The notes beneath the pieces were generated by a model. That model had not been told where the DNA came from, searched no databases, and saw nothing but the letters and a program-made list of their open reading frames with translations. Shown here in pieces: positions 22,022 to 34,559 of a stretch of DNA of 64,000 nucleotides (position 1 is the stretch's first letter; the number at the start of each line of letters is the position of its first letter). Source of the DNA: Tubulanus polymorphus (lineage: Eukaryota; Nemertea; Palaeonemertea; Tubulaniformes; Tubulanidae); contig NC_134032.1 in NCBI RefSeq assembly GCF_964204645.1, positions 8,612,275 through 8,676,274 on the forward strand, read 5' to 3'. The translations under genes and the position numbers were made by a program.

Positions 22022-25000
22022 CTGTCTCGTCTTCGAACGCGAGCGTATAGGTGCCGCGTACTTCCTGTACGGGTGTCATAGTCCTAGCGACGCACGTGTA
22101 GTCACCGCGTAGGTCTTCTTCCGTGATGTATTTCCACGAGTTGATATGCAGCGAGTTGTCGGCGTTGTCCTGCCAGATTTGATTCTCGATGTAGTCGATC
22201 GGGCTACCGTTGTACAACCATTCTATCTGCGGAATCGTCGCCGGATCAGACTCCGTTTTGCACGGAAGGATGACGGTATCTGTGAATTCGAACGTCATCA
22301 CCGAAGCGTTCTTGCCGACGCTCGGTTTCGGTTTTCGCATCACGAGCGGCACTGCGGAGACAAGAACGTTCAACTTTTTACCGAATAATTCTAAAGATGA
22401 TTATCATTAGTATTTTTCATAGGTTTGAACATCATAATCATCACCGGTCGACATCGAAAATAAACTGACTCATCGAAGTAACCAAAATGAGATTAAGTTG
22501 TCATCAATAGGCGCTAATCATATATTGATTCTAATGATACTTACGGACAACATTTATATATCCGTTAGCTATGATGCTACCATGGATATTTGAAGCCCGA
22601 CACTGGACGACTCTCATATCGGGAGTGTTCACGCTGCCATCCCCGCCGCGGATCAGGTGACGCAATACGTAAGTATTCGCGGTTACCGTCAATCTGTTAT
22701 CATTCTTCGTATCTGAACAAAAATCATTGGAATTTGTTGATTCAAATATGTTTTCTCGAACTGTCTTTGAATTTGACTCAAATCAGCTCATTTTCGATTA
22801 GCTGACTTGAATAACAATAGGGGCATTTTGTCCAGTGACTTGACTGAAGTTTTCCGGAATTATTGTCACTACCAAAATATCCGTTGAACTAGATTAACTG
22901 ACACACAGTCTTGACCCTTGAGTGAAAATCTCTTCATGTCAAATCTTTCAAATAGGCAGTCAAAATTTAAACCTACTAGATTTTTAAACTCTAGAGACGA
23001 AATTACTAACTAAATTCGCTTGGGTCAAATTTTGGTCGTCCCATAGACCCACAGGTGCCGGTAGTCCATTTTCGAGAGTTAAGTTAGAAGTGATGTAAAC
23101 GCCATTCTGCTTTTATAAGATATAAATCGACAAATTGGAATTGCCAAAACATCAATGAGTATAAAACGTCTTCTTTCAAGTTTTCGAGCCGTGTTTAAGT
23201 TTTGACCCTACACTAAAACCCCATTTAACGATTGTCTCTGCACTTACGGTCAACTGGGACGAGATTTTCGAGCCATTCAGTAGTCGGGGTCGGGTTACCG
23301 GTCGCTTCGCATTCGAATCTAGCCGTGTCACCGATGACGTAAGTAGAATCGACCGGTTTCTTGGTGAACTTCGGTAAAGCTTAAATCAAAATTGTCGGCA
23401 ATTAACAAGGATTTCATCGAGTTTTCCGGAAAATAGTATTATCTTTTTCTTTTACATGAAACTTTTATAGATGGAAACGATTTCTGAAACCGTAATTATC
23501 GGTTTTGATTCGCAGCAAAACAAAAAATAAAGTTTCTATCCGTGATGGAATTCTTCAATCTTAAAGTGGGATTTTCCTCATTATCCATTTGATTGGTAGA
23601 TTTGGTCTGATAACTTCTCATTTCGTGTCCCTCAACAAACCCACTACACCTGCCGGGAGCGAAACATTCTTTGCCAGAACCAAGTGCACATGGAACCAAG
23701 AAGAGGACAACTTTGAATATCGTGACTTCTCGGAGCTCCAAGAGGAAAATAAACAGCTCTTGAAATGGCAATTTAGATATCCTTGGAGTCATCCCTAGAT
23801 AATGTTATGGCTTCAGAAACCATGATTGGGATATTGTTGGAGCCACCCACTTAAGAGAGGTTTAAAAGGCATGATTGTGAGAGTGATGACTGAATTTTTG
23901 ATGATTTGGGCGTCTTCGTAGCCATCCTAATTTCCTTCAAAACTTCACATCAAATTCAAACTGTCATTGTGAAATATCTTTAAGCTTTGAATCATACATT
24001 TTTCATGTTGATTTAGATTATAAAACAAAACTTACTCATGATTTCGACGCGGGTTCTGGACGTTTTACTGCCCATCCAGTTCGACACCGTACACTCGTAC
24101 TCGCCGGCGTAACTCGGGGCAACATTTATCAAATACAAGTGAACGTTGCCGTTCGAATACGAATGATTCGTAGGCATCGGCTTGCCGTCGAGGCGACGCC
24201 ACGAAACGGTAGCGACCGGCCTGTAAAAAAATATGCAAGAATATATACACACCTTACCATCGCGCATCCTCGCTTTCCAGGGTTTGATTACCATCCGCTG
24301 ACGTTCACGCCAAAAACGCTGGCTGCAAACCATTCTTTGATCCATTACGCTGGCCAAGATATCTTTGGCGGACAGGTTGAATGACCGGACTACTAAACTG
24401 AATAGGTTTAAGCACTTACTTGGCGCTTGAAATACAATACAAATCGATCACATCGCGTTCTAACGCGCTTACAACCGGCGGTGGATTCGCAATCAACGCT
24501 GGAGGCTTGTTCGGCACGTTGGGATCTGCAATCGAAAAATATTGATATTTCGAAAGAAATCATTGAGCAAAGTATAAGCAAATTTGGGGGGGGGGGCTGG
24601 GGGTAGTCAACAAATGTCAAACAACGTTAACTTTTCGCAATTTTGAATTTCGGTCGGAACTTCCAATATTTCGAGGAAAAGAAACAAACTTTGAATTCGG
24701 GAAACATCGGAATCAAATACTCTATTCGAGATATTATCATATATTTAGAACAGAATATCGGTCAATATTGGTATGGGATAAACGAAATAAAATTTTCCAT
24801 TTTGACTTACTTGGTTTCACTTTGATGGAAATCGGACTGCCCTGTTTGATAGTACCCTGAGCGGCGTTATTGTACTGACAGACGTATGTCTCATCCGAGT
24901 CCGGTTTGGTCGCGTCGGATGGTAAAATGTGCGAGAAAAACAGGTTACCTACGAACGAAGAGTTTACGCACGCTTTTAGAAAACATGGCCACGTAGATAG

Positions 25001-26506
25001 ATCCTATCAGATCATCGTGAAGTTAAGCCTTCAGACATTTTCAGAAAATATGACTGCCAGTGACATCATTAAATTTACTAGGCATTTTCGAAAAAGATGA
25101 CTGCCTTAGAAATTTCCATATGACACCATAAAAATACACTTTGACACTGCCCCGGAAAAATGGTGACATTAATTCCAAATTCATGGAACAATCTATTCAT
25201 CCTGATATTAAATTTTTTAAGTTAGGTGTGAAAAATTACATATTTTCGAAATCCAATATGATACCGTATTTTATTTACACTGCTCTGATACGCAGTTATG
25301 GGTTTATAAATGAATGGTGTTACATGTATCATCTATCATTATGGTACCAACGTACAAATAGTAGACTCCGCTCTTCTCGGTACCGGTCGACAAGATAACC
25401 GGCTGCGTCGGTGAAATTCCATTCTGATCCCTGTCGTAAAATTCCTAGACCTACCGGTCTCTATGTCGGTATTCGGTTCCAAATAGAACCAAGTTAGGCG
25501 GAGTCTACTGTATATTGTTTCTGCAGATCGAACTATTTTTGAACTCTTACCGTTTGGACCGATCATAACCCTCGAATCGGTGGTGATTGCGCGTACGGTG
25601 CTGGCCTCGACCCTTCCGTACCCTTTGATGATCAGCCACGAGATGATGGCTCGCTTCGGGAACGAGTCCGGAGGGTTGCATTTCAATTCGGTGAACGAGC
25701 CTTCCTGCAAGAGCAACATCGGTTTCACCTTCAAATTCTCCGGGCTGAAGTCACCGGTATCTGAAGGAGAGCACAAAGTGGTCGTTTAAAATTTTCTGCA
25801 GCCCAGACCCAGAAATCGACATGGTTTATCAAAATGTTTATCAAGAAAAGAACAGGAAAAATTAAATGATCCAGTGATCAGTTGTCGTACGGCTGGGGCT
25901 GCTTAAGTTCGGAGATTCTTTTAAATCTAAGAGAACGTAGGGCTTAGTTCGCAAAAGGACTATTTATTCGATAGCCACCAACCGAAGAGTGAAAGGATAG
26001 GGAGAGATGAGAGGCGGAGGAAGTGAGTGTTAACATTTCATCATCGATCTGAATGGCGATTGTAGTTGTAAACTTACATTTCTCATTGACGACCACGTTG
26101 TTCGACGCCGCTTTCCCGAAATCGTTCTCGGCGTAGCACGCGTATTTAAAGTTCTCCGGCGGGGTCTTCGCCGACAACTCGTTGTTTCGACTCGGTCGCA
26201 CCTTCAACTGCGTGGAATCGCGAGTTCCGTCCGGTTGAATCGGGAATTCATAGAATCCTGGGATGTGAGTGACCAGAGAGAACTCGCTGTTACCGGAACT
26301 CATCATCCAGCGGATCCTAAAAGAAAGAACACGACCGTGCGGCCAACTATTGGAAACTCGGTTCAACTGTCGACCCGGCTGGCCAAAGGGTACCGGTACT
26401 TACAGCGGTTTCGGAATGCCGCTGGCTTTGCACGTCAACATGGCGCGTTCGCTCGACGTCACCAGGAAACTTTTTGACACCGAATCGATCGACGGTGGAA
26501 TCCGTA
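22022..26506 (-). CDS. L1-like Ig copy A (Ig1-Ig5, no own signal or transmembrane exon)
   Basis: Nine minus-strand exons, all open with intact splice sites: 26404-26506, 26078-26316, 25551-25760, 24811-24948, 24420-24525, 24036-24220, 23248-23379, 22545-22712, 22022-22351. They encode about 536 residues in five Ig domains that match the + gene domain for domain, with the paired Cys and core Trp of each Ig kept. No signal exon lies between it and copy B; the join at about 26,864 runs straight into copy B's 3' flank. The Ig5 donor (GGTATGTGT) is intact, but no downstream exon is seen; reading through gives TGMCLRWLTL and a stop at 21,993. It may be the second half of a B-A fusion transcript or an exon-intact relic. 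It is the best-preserved minus copy. Confidence 0.7.
23570..23665 (+). repeat. Dispersed repeat family 2 in copy A intron
   Basis: Shares gtgtccctcaacaaacccac and cctgccgggagcg with the 9685 copy. It lies in the intron between the Ig3 and Ig4 exons, at the same place in copies B and C. Confidence 0.5.
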
Positions 26507-26839
26507 CTGAAAACACAAATGAATGACCAACAACTAGGTTTCGATTGAGCATATGAATTTTTTTAGGGGGGGGGCATCCTGTTTCAAGAAAAATGGCATC
26601 TTTTTACCGTGAAAAGGGAAACTTTCCCATTGAAAGTGTCACAGATCTTAGATATGAAGTACCCGGGAACCTGAATAAATCATCTGAGATTGAATTCATT
26701 TTTATTTTCCTAAAACAGGAAAATCGTATCTGAATTTTGAAAAATCGTGACCAAATATTTTTACACTAACACGAAAGGCAAAAAATAGATATAAATTATC
26801 TCATCGAGTAGATAATTCTTTTTTTTAAGGTTACGAAGT

Positions 26840-26890
26840 TCACAGATCACGAGTGTTAAAATCTTACGGAAAAATTTAGCATTAAGAGTC
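26840..26890. other. Tandem-duplication junction between copies B and A
   Basis: To the right of Ig1 in copy A the sequence follows the copy B first intron (cacagatcacgagtgtt), then switches to the Ig 3'-flank sequence (aaaatcttacggaaaaattt) otherwise seen at 21,170 and 37,865. TTAAAA-like microhomology spans the switch. The GPCR and signal exon expected between units are missing. Confidence 0.65.
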
Positions 26891-28172
26891 TTAGTTTAAG
26901 ATTTGTTCATAGATTAGATATTACGGCGTCTAGATAAATTGACAACACAATGATGATAATCAGGTGAGATAATATTGTTTATCTTTTTTAAATTGCCAGG
27001 ATATTTTCTGTGTAGACCTTCTGATGTACCTTCCATCATAGAACTAGAATTGAACGGAACGCCGACTCCATGACGTCATTTTATGACATTGCGATTTTCA
27101 AAATTTCAGCACCCTCACCGTTAGCCATAAACAATAGATATTCGGTGATAATTCGATATATTTTTCCCGCGAGCATTGATGATACAATTTAACCAAATGT
27201 TGAACAGTAAAGTTTGGACTAGTTAAAAATAGGTGCCTCTATAGATGAATATCGTTGACAATGAATTATAGAATATGAGCAGAATGATAGTTTATTTGAG
27301 TTATATGTATATCGACTGTTGAATTGAATTGACCGGCGACCAGTCTAGTCCCGCGATATTGACGACGCAGTGCACATCCACTCAAAACTTTATTGCTAAC
27401 GGCGTGGGGCTGTAAAAAACACAAGATTCCATGATAAGAAAAGAATTTTCTAAGTTTTAGCGGGGCTTGGTAAATTCCTTTAAGGAGTCGGCATTCACAT
27501 TCGCTTATATTTCTATGCTTCCATTCGTCATTATTGATTGGTGAAGTTAACCGTATTGTTTACTTCAGGAATGCTGGAAAAAAAATAAAACAGACACTTT
27601 TCATTCATCTCGCGGAAGCAACACGTCTTGTTCCGTTCAAGTCAAATACCGTGGATGAAGCGATGATCCACCAGGTGGAAACATTGCGCTGCATTAGGAC
27701 AACAAACGATGTCGGATTTCTTCTCAGATTCGATTCGTAAATAAATTTACCAAACGAATGAACCCAGAAGATCATTTTGAGCTAATCTCTTGCCGCTGAG
27801 AAGAGCCTTGCCTAATTTTGGTATAGGTAATTAAGAATCTAGATGAACGTAGAGAATGATTTATATATTGGATCGAGATGTCCTATTGCAATGCACGCCA
27901 TCTGGTGGGAATGCTTGTGCTACGGGGTCCTCTATCTGAGCATACCAGCAGCAACCCGCACCATATGACGTGACTAAAAGTTCACGTTAATTTTTAACTT
28001 TCTACCGGATTTTCAAATCCCCGAATCCAAATACTACGGCAATACGAGCGTGGTTATAAGATAACAGATTTGTTTTTCTGAAACTATCGACAAAGAAAGC
28101 CGCCGGTGGTCGAAGGGTATCACCTAATAGTTACTCTCGGTGTTTAAAGGGTTAACCAACGTAGACACATAC
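26866..28172. other. Intergenic segment between copies B and A, with a B-specific insert
   Basis: Positions 26,866-27,606 match the 3' flanks of copies A and C. About 27,607-28,070 has no counterpart there, where the flank runs directly into gaaactatcgacgaagaaag. The insert has no recognisable gene or terminal repeats and could instead be a deletion in A and C. Confidence 0.5.
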
Positions 28173-31100
28173 CTGTCTTGTCTTCGAACGCGAGCGTATA
28201 GGTGCAGCGTACTTCATGTACGGGTGTCATAGTCCTCGCGACGCACGTGTAGTCACCGCGTAGGTCTTCTTCCGTGATGTATTTCCACGAGTCGATATGC
28301 AGCGAGTTGTCGGTGTTGTCCTGCCAGATTTGATTCTCGGCGTAGTTGATCGGGCTACCGTTGTACAACCATTCGATCTGCGGAATCGTCGCTGGATCAG
28401 ACTCCGTTTTGCACGGCAGGATGACGGTATCTGTGAATTCGAACGTCATCACCGAAGCGTTCTTGCCGTCGCTCGGTTTCGGTTCTCGCATCACGAGCGG
28501 CACTGCGGAGACAAGAACGAAAAAGCCACGTTCAACTTTTTACCGAATAATTCTAACGATAATTAGATGATTATCATTAGTATTTTTCATAGGTTTGAAC
28601 ATCATAATCATCACCGGTCGACATCGAAAATAAACTGACTCATCGAAGTAACCAAAATGAGATTAAGTTGTCATCAATAGGCGCTAATCATATATTGATT
28701 CTAATGATACTTACGGACAACATTTATATATCCGTTAGCTATGATGCTACCATGAATATTTGAAGCCCGACACTGGACGACTCTCATATCGGGAGTGTTC
28801 ACGCTGCCATCCCCGCCGCGGATCAGGTGACGCAATATGTAAGTATTCGCGGTTACCGTCAATCTGTTATCATTCTTCGTATCTGAACAAAAATCATTGG
28901 AATTTGTTGATTCAAATATGTTTTCTCGAACTGTCTTTGAATTTGACTCAAATCAGCTCATTTTCGATTAGCTGACTTGAATAACAATAGGGGCATTTTG
29001 TCCAGTGACTTGACTGAAGTTTTTCGGAATTATTGTCACTACCAAAATATCCGTTGAACTAGATTAACTGACACACAGTCTTGACCCTTGAGTGAAAATC
29101 TCTTCATGTCAAATCTTTCAAATAGGCAGTCAAAATTTAAACCTACTAGATTTTTAAACTCTAGAGACGAAATTACTAACTAAATTCGCTTGGGTCAAAT
29201 TTTGGTCGTCCCATAGACCCACAGGTGCCGGTAGTCCATTTTCGAGAGTTAAGTTAGAAGTGATGTAAACGCCATTCTGCTTTTATAAGATACAAATCGA
29301 CAAATTGGAATTGCCAACACATCAATGAGTATAAAACGTCTTCTTTCAAGTTTTCGAGCCGTGTTTAAGTTTTGACCCCACACTAAAACCCCATTTAACG
29401 ATTGTCTCTGCACTTACGGTCAACTGGGACGAGATTTTCGAGCCATTCAGTAGTCGGGGTCGGGTTACCGGTCGCTTCGCATTCGAATCTAGCCGTGTCA
29501 CCGATGACGTAAGTAGAATCGACCGGTTTCTTGGTGAACTTCGGTAAAGCTTAAATCAAAATTGTCGGCAATTAACAAGGATTTCATCGAGTTTTCCGGA
29601 AAATAGTATTATCTTTTTCTCTTTTACATGAAACTTTTAGAGATGGAAACGATTTCTGAAACCGTAATTATCGGTTTTGATTCGCAGCAAAACAAAAAAT
29701 AAAGTTTCTATCAGTGATGGAATTCTTCAATCTTAAAGTGGGATTTTCCTCATTATCCATTTGATTGGTAGATTTGGTCTGATTACTTCTCATTTCGTGT
29801 CCCTCAACAAACCCACTACACCTGCCGGGAGCGAAACATTCTTTGCCAGAACCAAGTGCACATGGAACCAAGAAGAGGACAACTTTGAATATCGTGACTT
29901 CTCGGAGCTCCAACAGGAAAATAAACAGCTCTTGAAATGGCAATTTAGATATCCTTGGAGTCATCCCTAGATATTGTTATGGCTTCAGAAACCATGATTG
30001 GGATATTGTTGGAGCCACCCACTTAAGAGAGGTTTAAAAGGCATGATTGTGAGAGTGATGACTGAATTTTTGATGATTTGGGCGTCTTCGTAGCCATCCT
30101 AATTTCCTTCAAAACTTCACATCAAATTCAAACTGTCATTGTGAAATATCTTTAAGCTTTGAATCATACATTTTTCGTGTTGATTTAGATTATAAAACAA
30201 AACTTACTCACGATTTCGACGCGGGTTCTGGACGTTTTACTGCCCATCCAGTTCGACACCGTACACTCGTACTCGCCGGTGTAACTCGGTGCGACGTTTT
30301 TCAAATACAAGTGAACGTTGCCGTTCGAATACGAATGATTCGATGGCATCGGCTTGCCGTCGAGGCGACGCCACGAAACGGTAGCGACCGGCCTGTAAAA
30401 AAATATGCAAGAATATATACACACCTCACCACTGACGTTCACGCCAAAAACCCTGGCCGCAAACCATTCATTGATCCATTACGCTGGCCAAGATATCTTT
30501 GGCGGACAGGTTGAAACACCGGACTACTAAACTGAATAGGTTTAAGCATCTTACTTGGCGCTTGAAATACAATACAAATCGATCACATCGCGTTCTAACG
30601 CGCTTACAACCGGCGGTGGATTCGCAATCAACGCTGGAGGCTTGTTCAGCACGTTGGGATCTGCAATCGAAAAATATTGATACTTCGAAAGAAATCATTG
30701 AGCAAAGTATAAGCAAATTGGAGGGGGGGGGGGGGTAGTCAACAAATGTCAAACAACGTTAACTTTTCGCAATTTTGAATTTCGGTCGGAACTTCCAATA
30801 TTTCGAGGAAAAGAAACAAACTTTGAATTCGGGGAACATCGGAATCAAATACTCTATTCGAGATATTGTCATATATTTAGAACAGAATATCGGTCAATAT
30901 TGGTATGGAATAAACGAAATAAAATTTTCCATTTTGACTTACTTGGTTTCACTTTGATGGAAGTCGGACTGCCCTGTTTGATAACACCCTGAGCGGGGTT
31001 ATTGTACTGACAGACGTACGACTCATCCGGTTTGGTCGCGTCGGATGGTAAACTGTGCGAGAAAAACAGGTTTCCTACGAACGAAGAGTTTACGCACGCT

Positions 31101-33652
31101 TTTAGAAAACATGGCCACGTAGATAGATCCTATCAGATCATCGTGAAGTTAAGCCTTCAGACATTTTCAGAAAATATGACTGCCAGTGACATCATTAAAT
31201 TTACTAGGCATTTTCGAAAAAGATGACTGCCTTAGAAATTTCCATATGACACCATAAAAATACACTTTGACACTGCCCCGGAAAAATGGTGACATTAATT
31301 CCAAATTCATGGAACAATCTATTCATCCTGATATTAAATTTTTTAAGTTAGGTGTGAAAAATTACATATTTTCGAAATCCAATATGATACCGTATTTTAT
31401 TTACACTGCTCTGATACGCAGTTATGGGTTTATAAATGAATGGTGTTACATGTATCATCTATCATTATGGTACCAACGTACAAATAGTAGACTCCGCTCT
31501 TCTCGGTACCGGTCGACAAGATAACCGGCTGCGTCGGTGAAATTCCATTCTGATCCCTGTCGTAAAATTCCTAGACCTACCGGTCTCTATGTCGGTATTC
31601 GGTTCCAAATAGAACCAAGTTAGGCGGAGTCTACTGTATATTGTTTCTGCAGATCGAACTATTTTTGAACTCTTACCGTTTGGACCGATCATAACCCTCG
31701 AATCGGTGGTGATTGCGCGTACGGTGCTGGCCTCGACCCTTCCGTACCCTTTGATGATCAGCCACGAGATGATGGCTCGCTTCGGGAACGAGTCCGGAGG
31801 GTTGCATTTCAATTCGGTGGTCAAGCCTTCCTGTACCTGCAACGTCGGTTTCACCTTCAAATTCTCCCAGCTAAAGTCACCGGTATCTGAAGGAGAGCAC
31901 AAAGTGGTCGTTTAAAATTTTCTGCAGCCCAGACCCAGAAATCGACATGGTTTATCAAAATGTTAATCAAGAAAAGAACAGGAAAAATTAAATGATCCAG
32001 TGATCAGTTGTCGTACGGCTGGGGCTGCTTAAGTTCGGAGATTCTTTTAAATCTAAGAGAACGTAGGGCTTAGTTCGCAAAAGGACTATTTATTCGATAG
32101 CCACCAACCGAAGAGTGAAAGGATAGGGAGAGATGAGAGGCGGAGGAAGTGAGTGTTAACATTTCATCATCGATCTGAATGGCGATTGTAGTTGTAAACT
32201 TACATTTCTCATTGACGACCACGTTGTTCGACGCCGCTTTCCCGAAATCGTTCTCGGCGTAGCACGCGTATTTAATGTTCTCCGGCGGGGTCTTCGCCGA
32301 CAACTCGTTGTTTCGACTCGGTCGCACCTTCAACTGCGTGGAATCGCGAGTTCCGTCCGGTTTAATCGGAAATTCATAGAATCCTGGGATGTGAGTGACC
32401 GGAGAGAACTCGCTGTTACCGGAACTCATCATCCAGCGGATCCTAAAAGAAAGAACACGACCGTGCGGCCAACTATTGGAAACTCGGTTCAACTGTCGAC
32501 CCGGCTGGCCAAAGGGTACCGGTACTTACATCGGTTTCGGAATGCCGCTGGCTTTGCACGTCAACTTGGCGCGTTCGCTCGACGACACCAGGAAACTTTT
32601 TGACACCGAATCGATCGACGGTGGAATTAGGGGGGGGCATCCTGTTTCAAGAAAAATGGCATCTTTTTACCGTGAAAAGGGAAACTTTCCCATTGAAAGC
32701 GTCACAGATCTTAGATATGAAGTGCCCGGGAACCTGAATAAATCATCTGAGATTGAATTCATTTTCATTTTCCCAAAACAGCAAAATCGTATCTGAATTT
32801 TGAAAAATCGTGACCAAATTTTTTAAACTAACACGAAAGGCAAAAAAATATATATAAATTATCTCATCGAGTAGATAATTCTTTTTTTTAAGGTTACGAA
32901 GTTCACAGATCACGAGTGTTTAAAAAATAAATAAATAACGATCTGGAACGGCCTAAATTGGAACGAACTGGAAATGGATTGGACTTTTTGCTGGTGTGAA
33001 CGCTTGGTCCGTACTAAATTTGAACGGGCCAAATTTAGACCGTTCTAAAATACGTATTGTGAATTCACCAGTTGACAAGGTAAAGAGTAAAGATTAGTTA
33101 TTGTCGATATTTTGACTAAATGGACTACTGAACTGAGAAGTACGGAACTGGTTCTTCAATTCTTCAATTGCTGCCATAAAGTTGGTTCGAAAAACGGTAT
33201 CAAAGAACTCGAACCCCTCGGGACTCTGTGACCGAAATTCCCCAATCATGTACTTTGATTCAAACAAAAAATGTTGTTAATTCGACCGACGATCGCTCAT
33301 CTATATATCTGTAGTACTATTTCTCCCGGTGCGGTGGGCTCGTTAAGGGACTCCAAACAAAGCAAATCAAACGAAATCTACCAATCAAATAAATAATCGG
33401 ATCAAACCCTGTTTTAAGATCATCAGTTAAAACAATCTATAGTAATCCTATCAGATTAAAAGAATCTACAATGTAATTTGAACCGGCGTCTTTGGAACTG
33501 GGTGCGGCCGTTGGCAGGGAACTAGATCGAGAAGGCACGGGAGACTTTAAAGACCTACCACCATAGTTCTTCGCTACCGTTAATGTGTTCTGCGCCAAGA
33601 AGGTGATCACTGCGACTGACACCAACGTTAAAAACCTCACTATCGGCGACAT
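28173..33652 (-). CDS. L1-like Ig copy B (signal peptide + Ig1-Ig5), Ig1 acceptor damaged
   Basis: The signal exon 33559-33652 (MSPIVRFLTLVSVAVITFLA, then QNTLTVAKNYG) is followed by Ig exons 32530-about 32627, 32204-32442, 31677-31886, 30943-31074, 30555-30660, 30208-30392, 29418-29549, 28715-28882 and 28173-28502. All Ig frames are open. Compared with copy A, about 63 bp is deleted at the 5' edge of the first Ig1 exon, removing its CAG acceptor; a cryptic CAG just upstream (gaaacaggatgc) would keep the frame and add about five residues. There is no transmembrane or tail exon, so any product is predicted secreted. The Ig2 second exon has a 6-nt in-frame deletion, shared with copy C. Introns are near-identical to copies A and C. 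Confidence 0.65.
29740..29835 (+). repeat. Dispersed repeat family 2 in copy B intron
   Basis: Same position and sequence as the copy A intron repeat (cctgccgggagcg at its right end). Confidence 0.5.
33310..33425 (-). repeat. Dispersed repeat family 2, inverted
   Basis: On the minus strand it reads cttaaaacagggtttgatcc, then atttgattggtagatttcg, then gagcccaccgcaccgggag. It lies in the first intron of copy B. Confidence 0.45.
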
Positions 33653-33960
33653 GTTTTCTACTTGTTCGGATTTCGAGTTTTAACATCCGATCCACACGAA
33701 ATCTGCACGTGGAATGCGACTCTGTTGACAATATACCTGATAAACGAGCTAAGAAATTGTTCGACATTTTGAGTAAGGAGATTAGGGGCTTACAATTTTG
33801 CCGAATCAGGCCGCGAGAATTGATCGCGGGAATTTCCCGTTTCTCGCTAAAAATATAAAGACCAATCACGGCGACTTTTAAACAGACACAAATCGATAAC
33901 AGCAAACGATAAACCGATGATTACTTGGAAAACGGAAGTCAATAGAATTTTTCTTTTTAT
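33653..33960 (-). promoter_or_regulatory. Probable promoter/5' UTR of copy B
   Basis: The sequence upstream of the live signal ATG resembles blocks at 53,532-53,830 (copy D), 20,190-20,500 and 36,880-37,200 (upstream of the GPCR genes), and is partly deleted at 17,223-17,350. Presence upstream of five signal or relic exons suggests it carries the start-site region. No TATA box was assigned. Confidence 0.45.
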
Positions 33961-34329
33961 CGTGATCCGCCAACTTCCGCGAATCAATGAATCATAGCAA
34001 TTTTTCTAAATTCTATGAATTTCCATGAAGTATACAAAATTGCGGCCTACAACTGTGTGCTGGCCAAAAGAGCCCACAGAGCCCTACTACCAATCTGACC
34101 CAAGTTACCAACTGTTTTGTTACAACCTTCCGATTATCTAGTGTGTTTCTCCCTGGGTTATGAAATGTATACCATCATGGACTATAATGATCGTAGATTA
34201 TTTTAATCAAACTGAACGAATCATGAATAAAGTAACGGTAATTTAAGAATTAACTTAATCATACCTACGCTTTGAATGTTTTTTGATGATCGTTGTTAGT
34301 TTGTATACGTTAACGAATGGTTCACACGT

Positions 34330-34552
34330 CCCTAGGTAAGCGGTGTTTCGCCCGATCGTCCTCAGAAGGAATTACTGCGGTTCGTCTGTTCGCCCGTTTG
34401 TCCGAAGATTCAGTTAATTTAGGAAGCTTTAAAGACGCAAGACAATAGCCGTCTTGATATTCAGTCTATACGTGTATCTACCCTAGACGCGTCTACAGAA
34501 AAAAAACCGGCCCGATTATGTTCAAGATGGCTGTGCGACGGGGATTCTTGCC
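34330..34552 (+). repeat. Truncated copy of dispersed repeat family 1
   Basis: Duplicate of 17,710-17,925 with a few substitutions, in the same position relative to GPCR2 as that copy has to GPCR1. Confidence 0.55.
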
Positions 34553-34559
34553 ATTAGTT

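Noticed and set aside
22146-22388. Frames opposite the Ig5 exons (also at 28,297, 38,845 and 45,213)
   Set aside because: They are antisense shadows of GC-rich Ig exons and repeat wherever the exon does.
23496-23792. Repeated ~98-residue minus-strand frame and a ~69-residue + strand frame in the Ig3-Ig4 intron of copies A, B and C
   Set aside because: They overlap dispersed repeat family 2 and are intronic. Their persistence reflects recent duplication, not constraint.
25141-25398. 85-residue + strand frame repeated in copies A, B and C
   Set aside because: It lies within an intron between the Ig2 exons, has no domain, and is shared only because the introns are near-identical.
25390-25430. 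Extra Ig2 exon between the two recognised ones (minus strand QNGISPTQPVILSTGTEKSG)
   Set aside because: The flanking Ig2 exons already join in phase to give IGPNGNLFFS as in L1 proteins. This stretch could be an alternative exon but has no clear acceptor, so it is left out.
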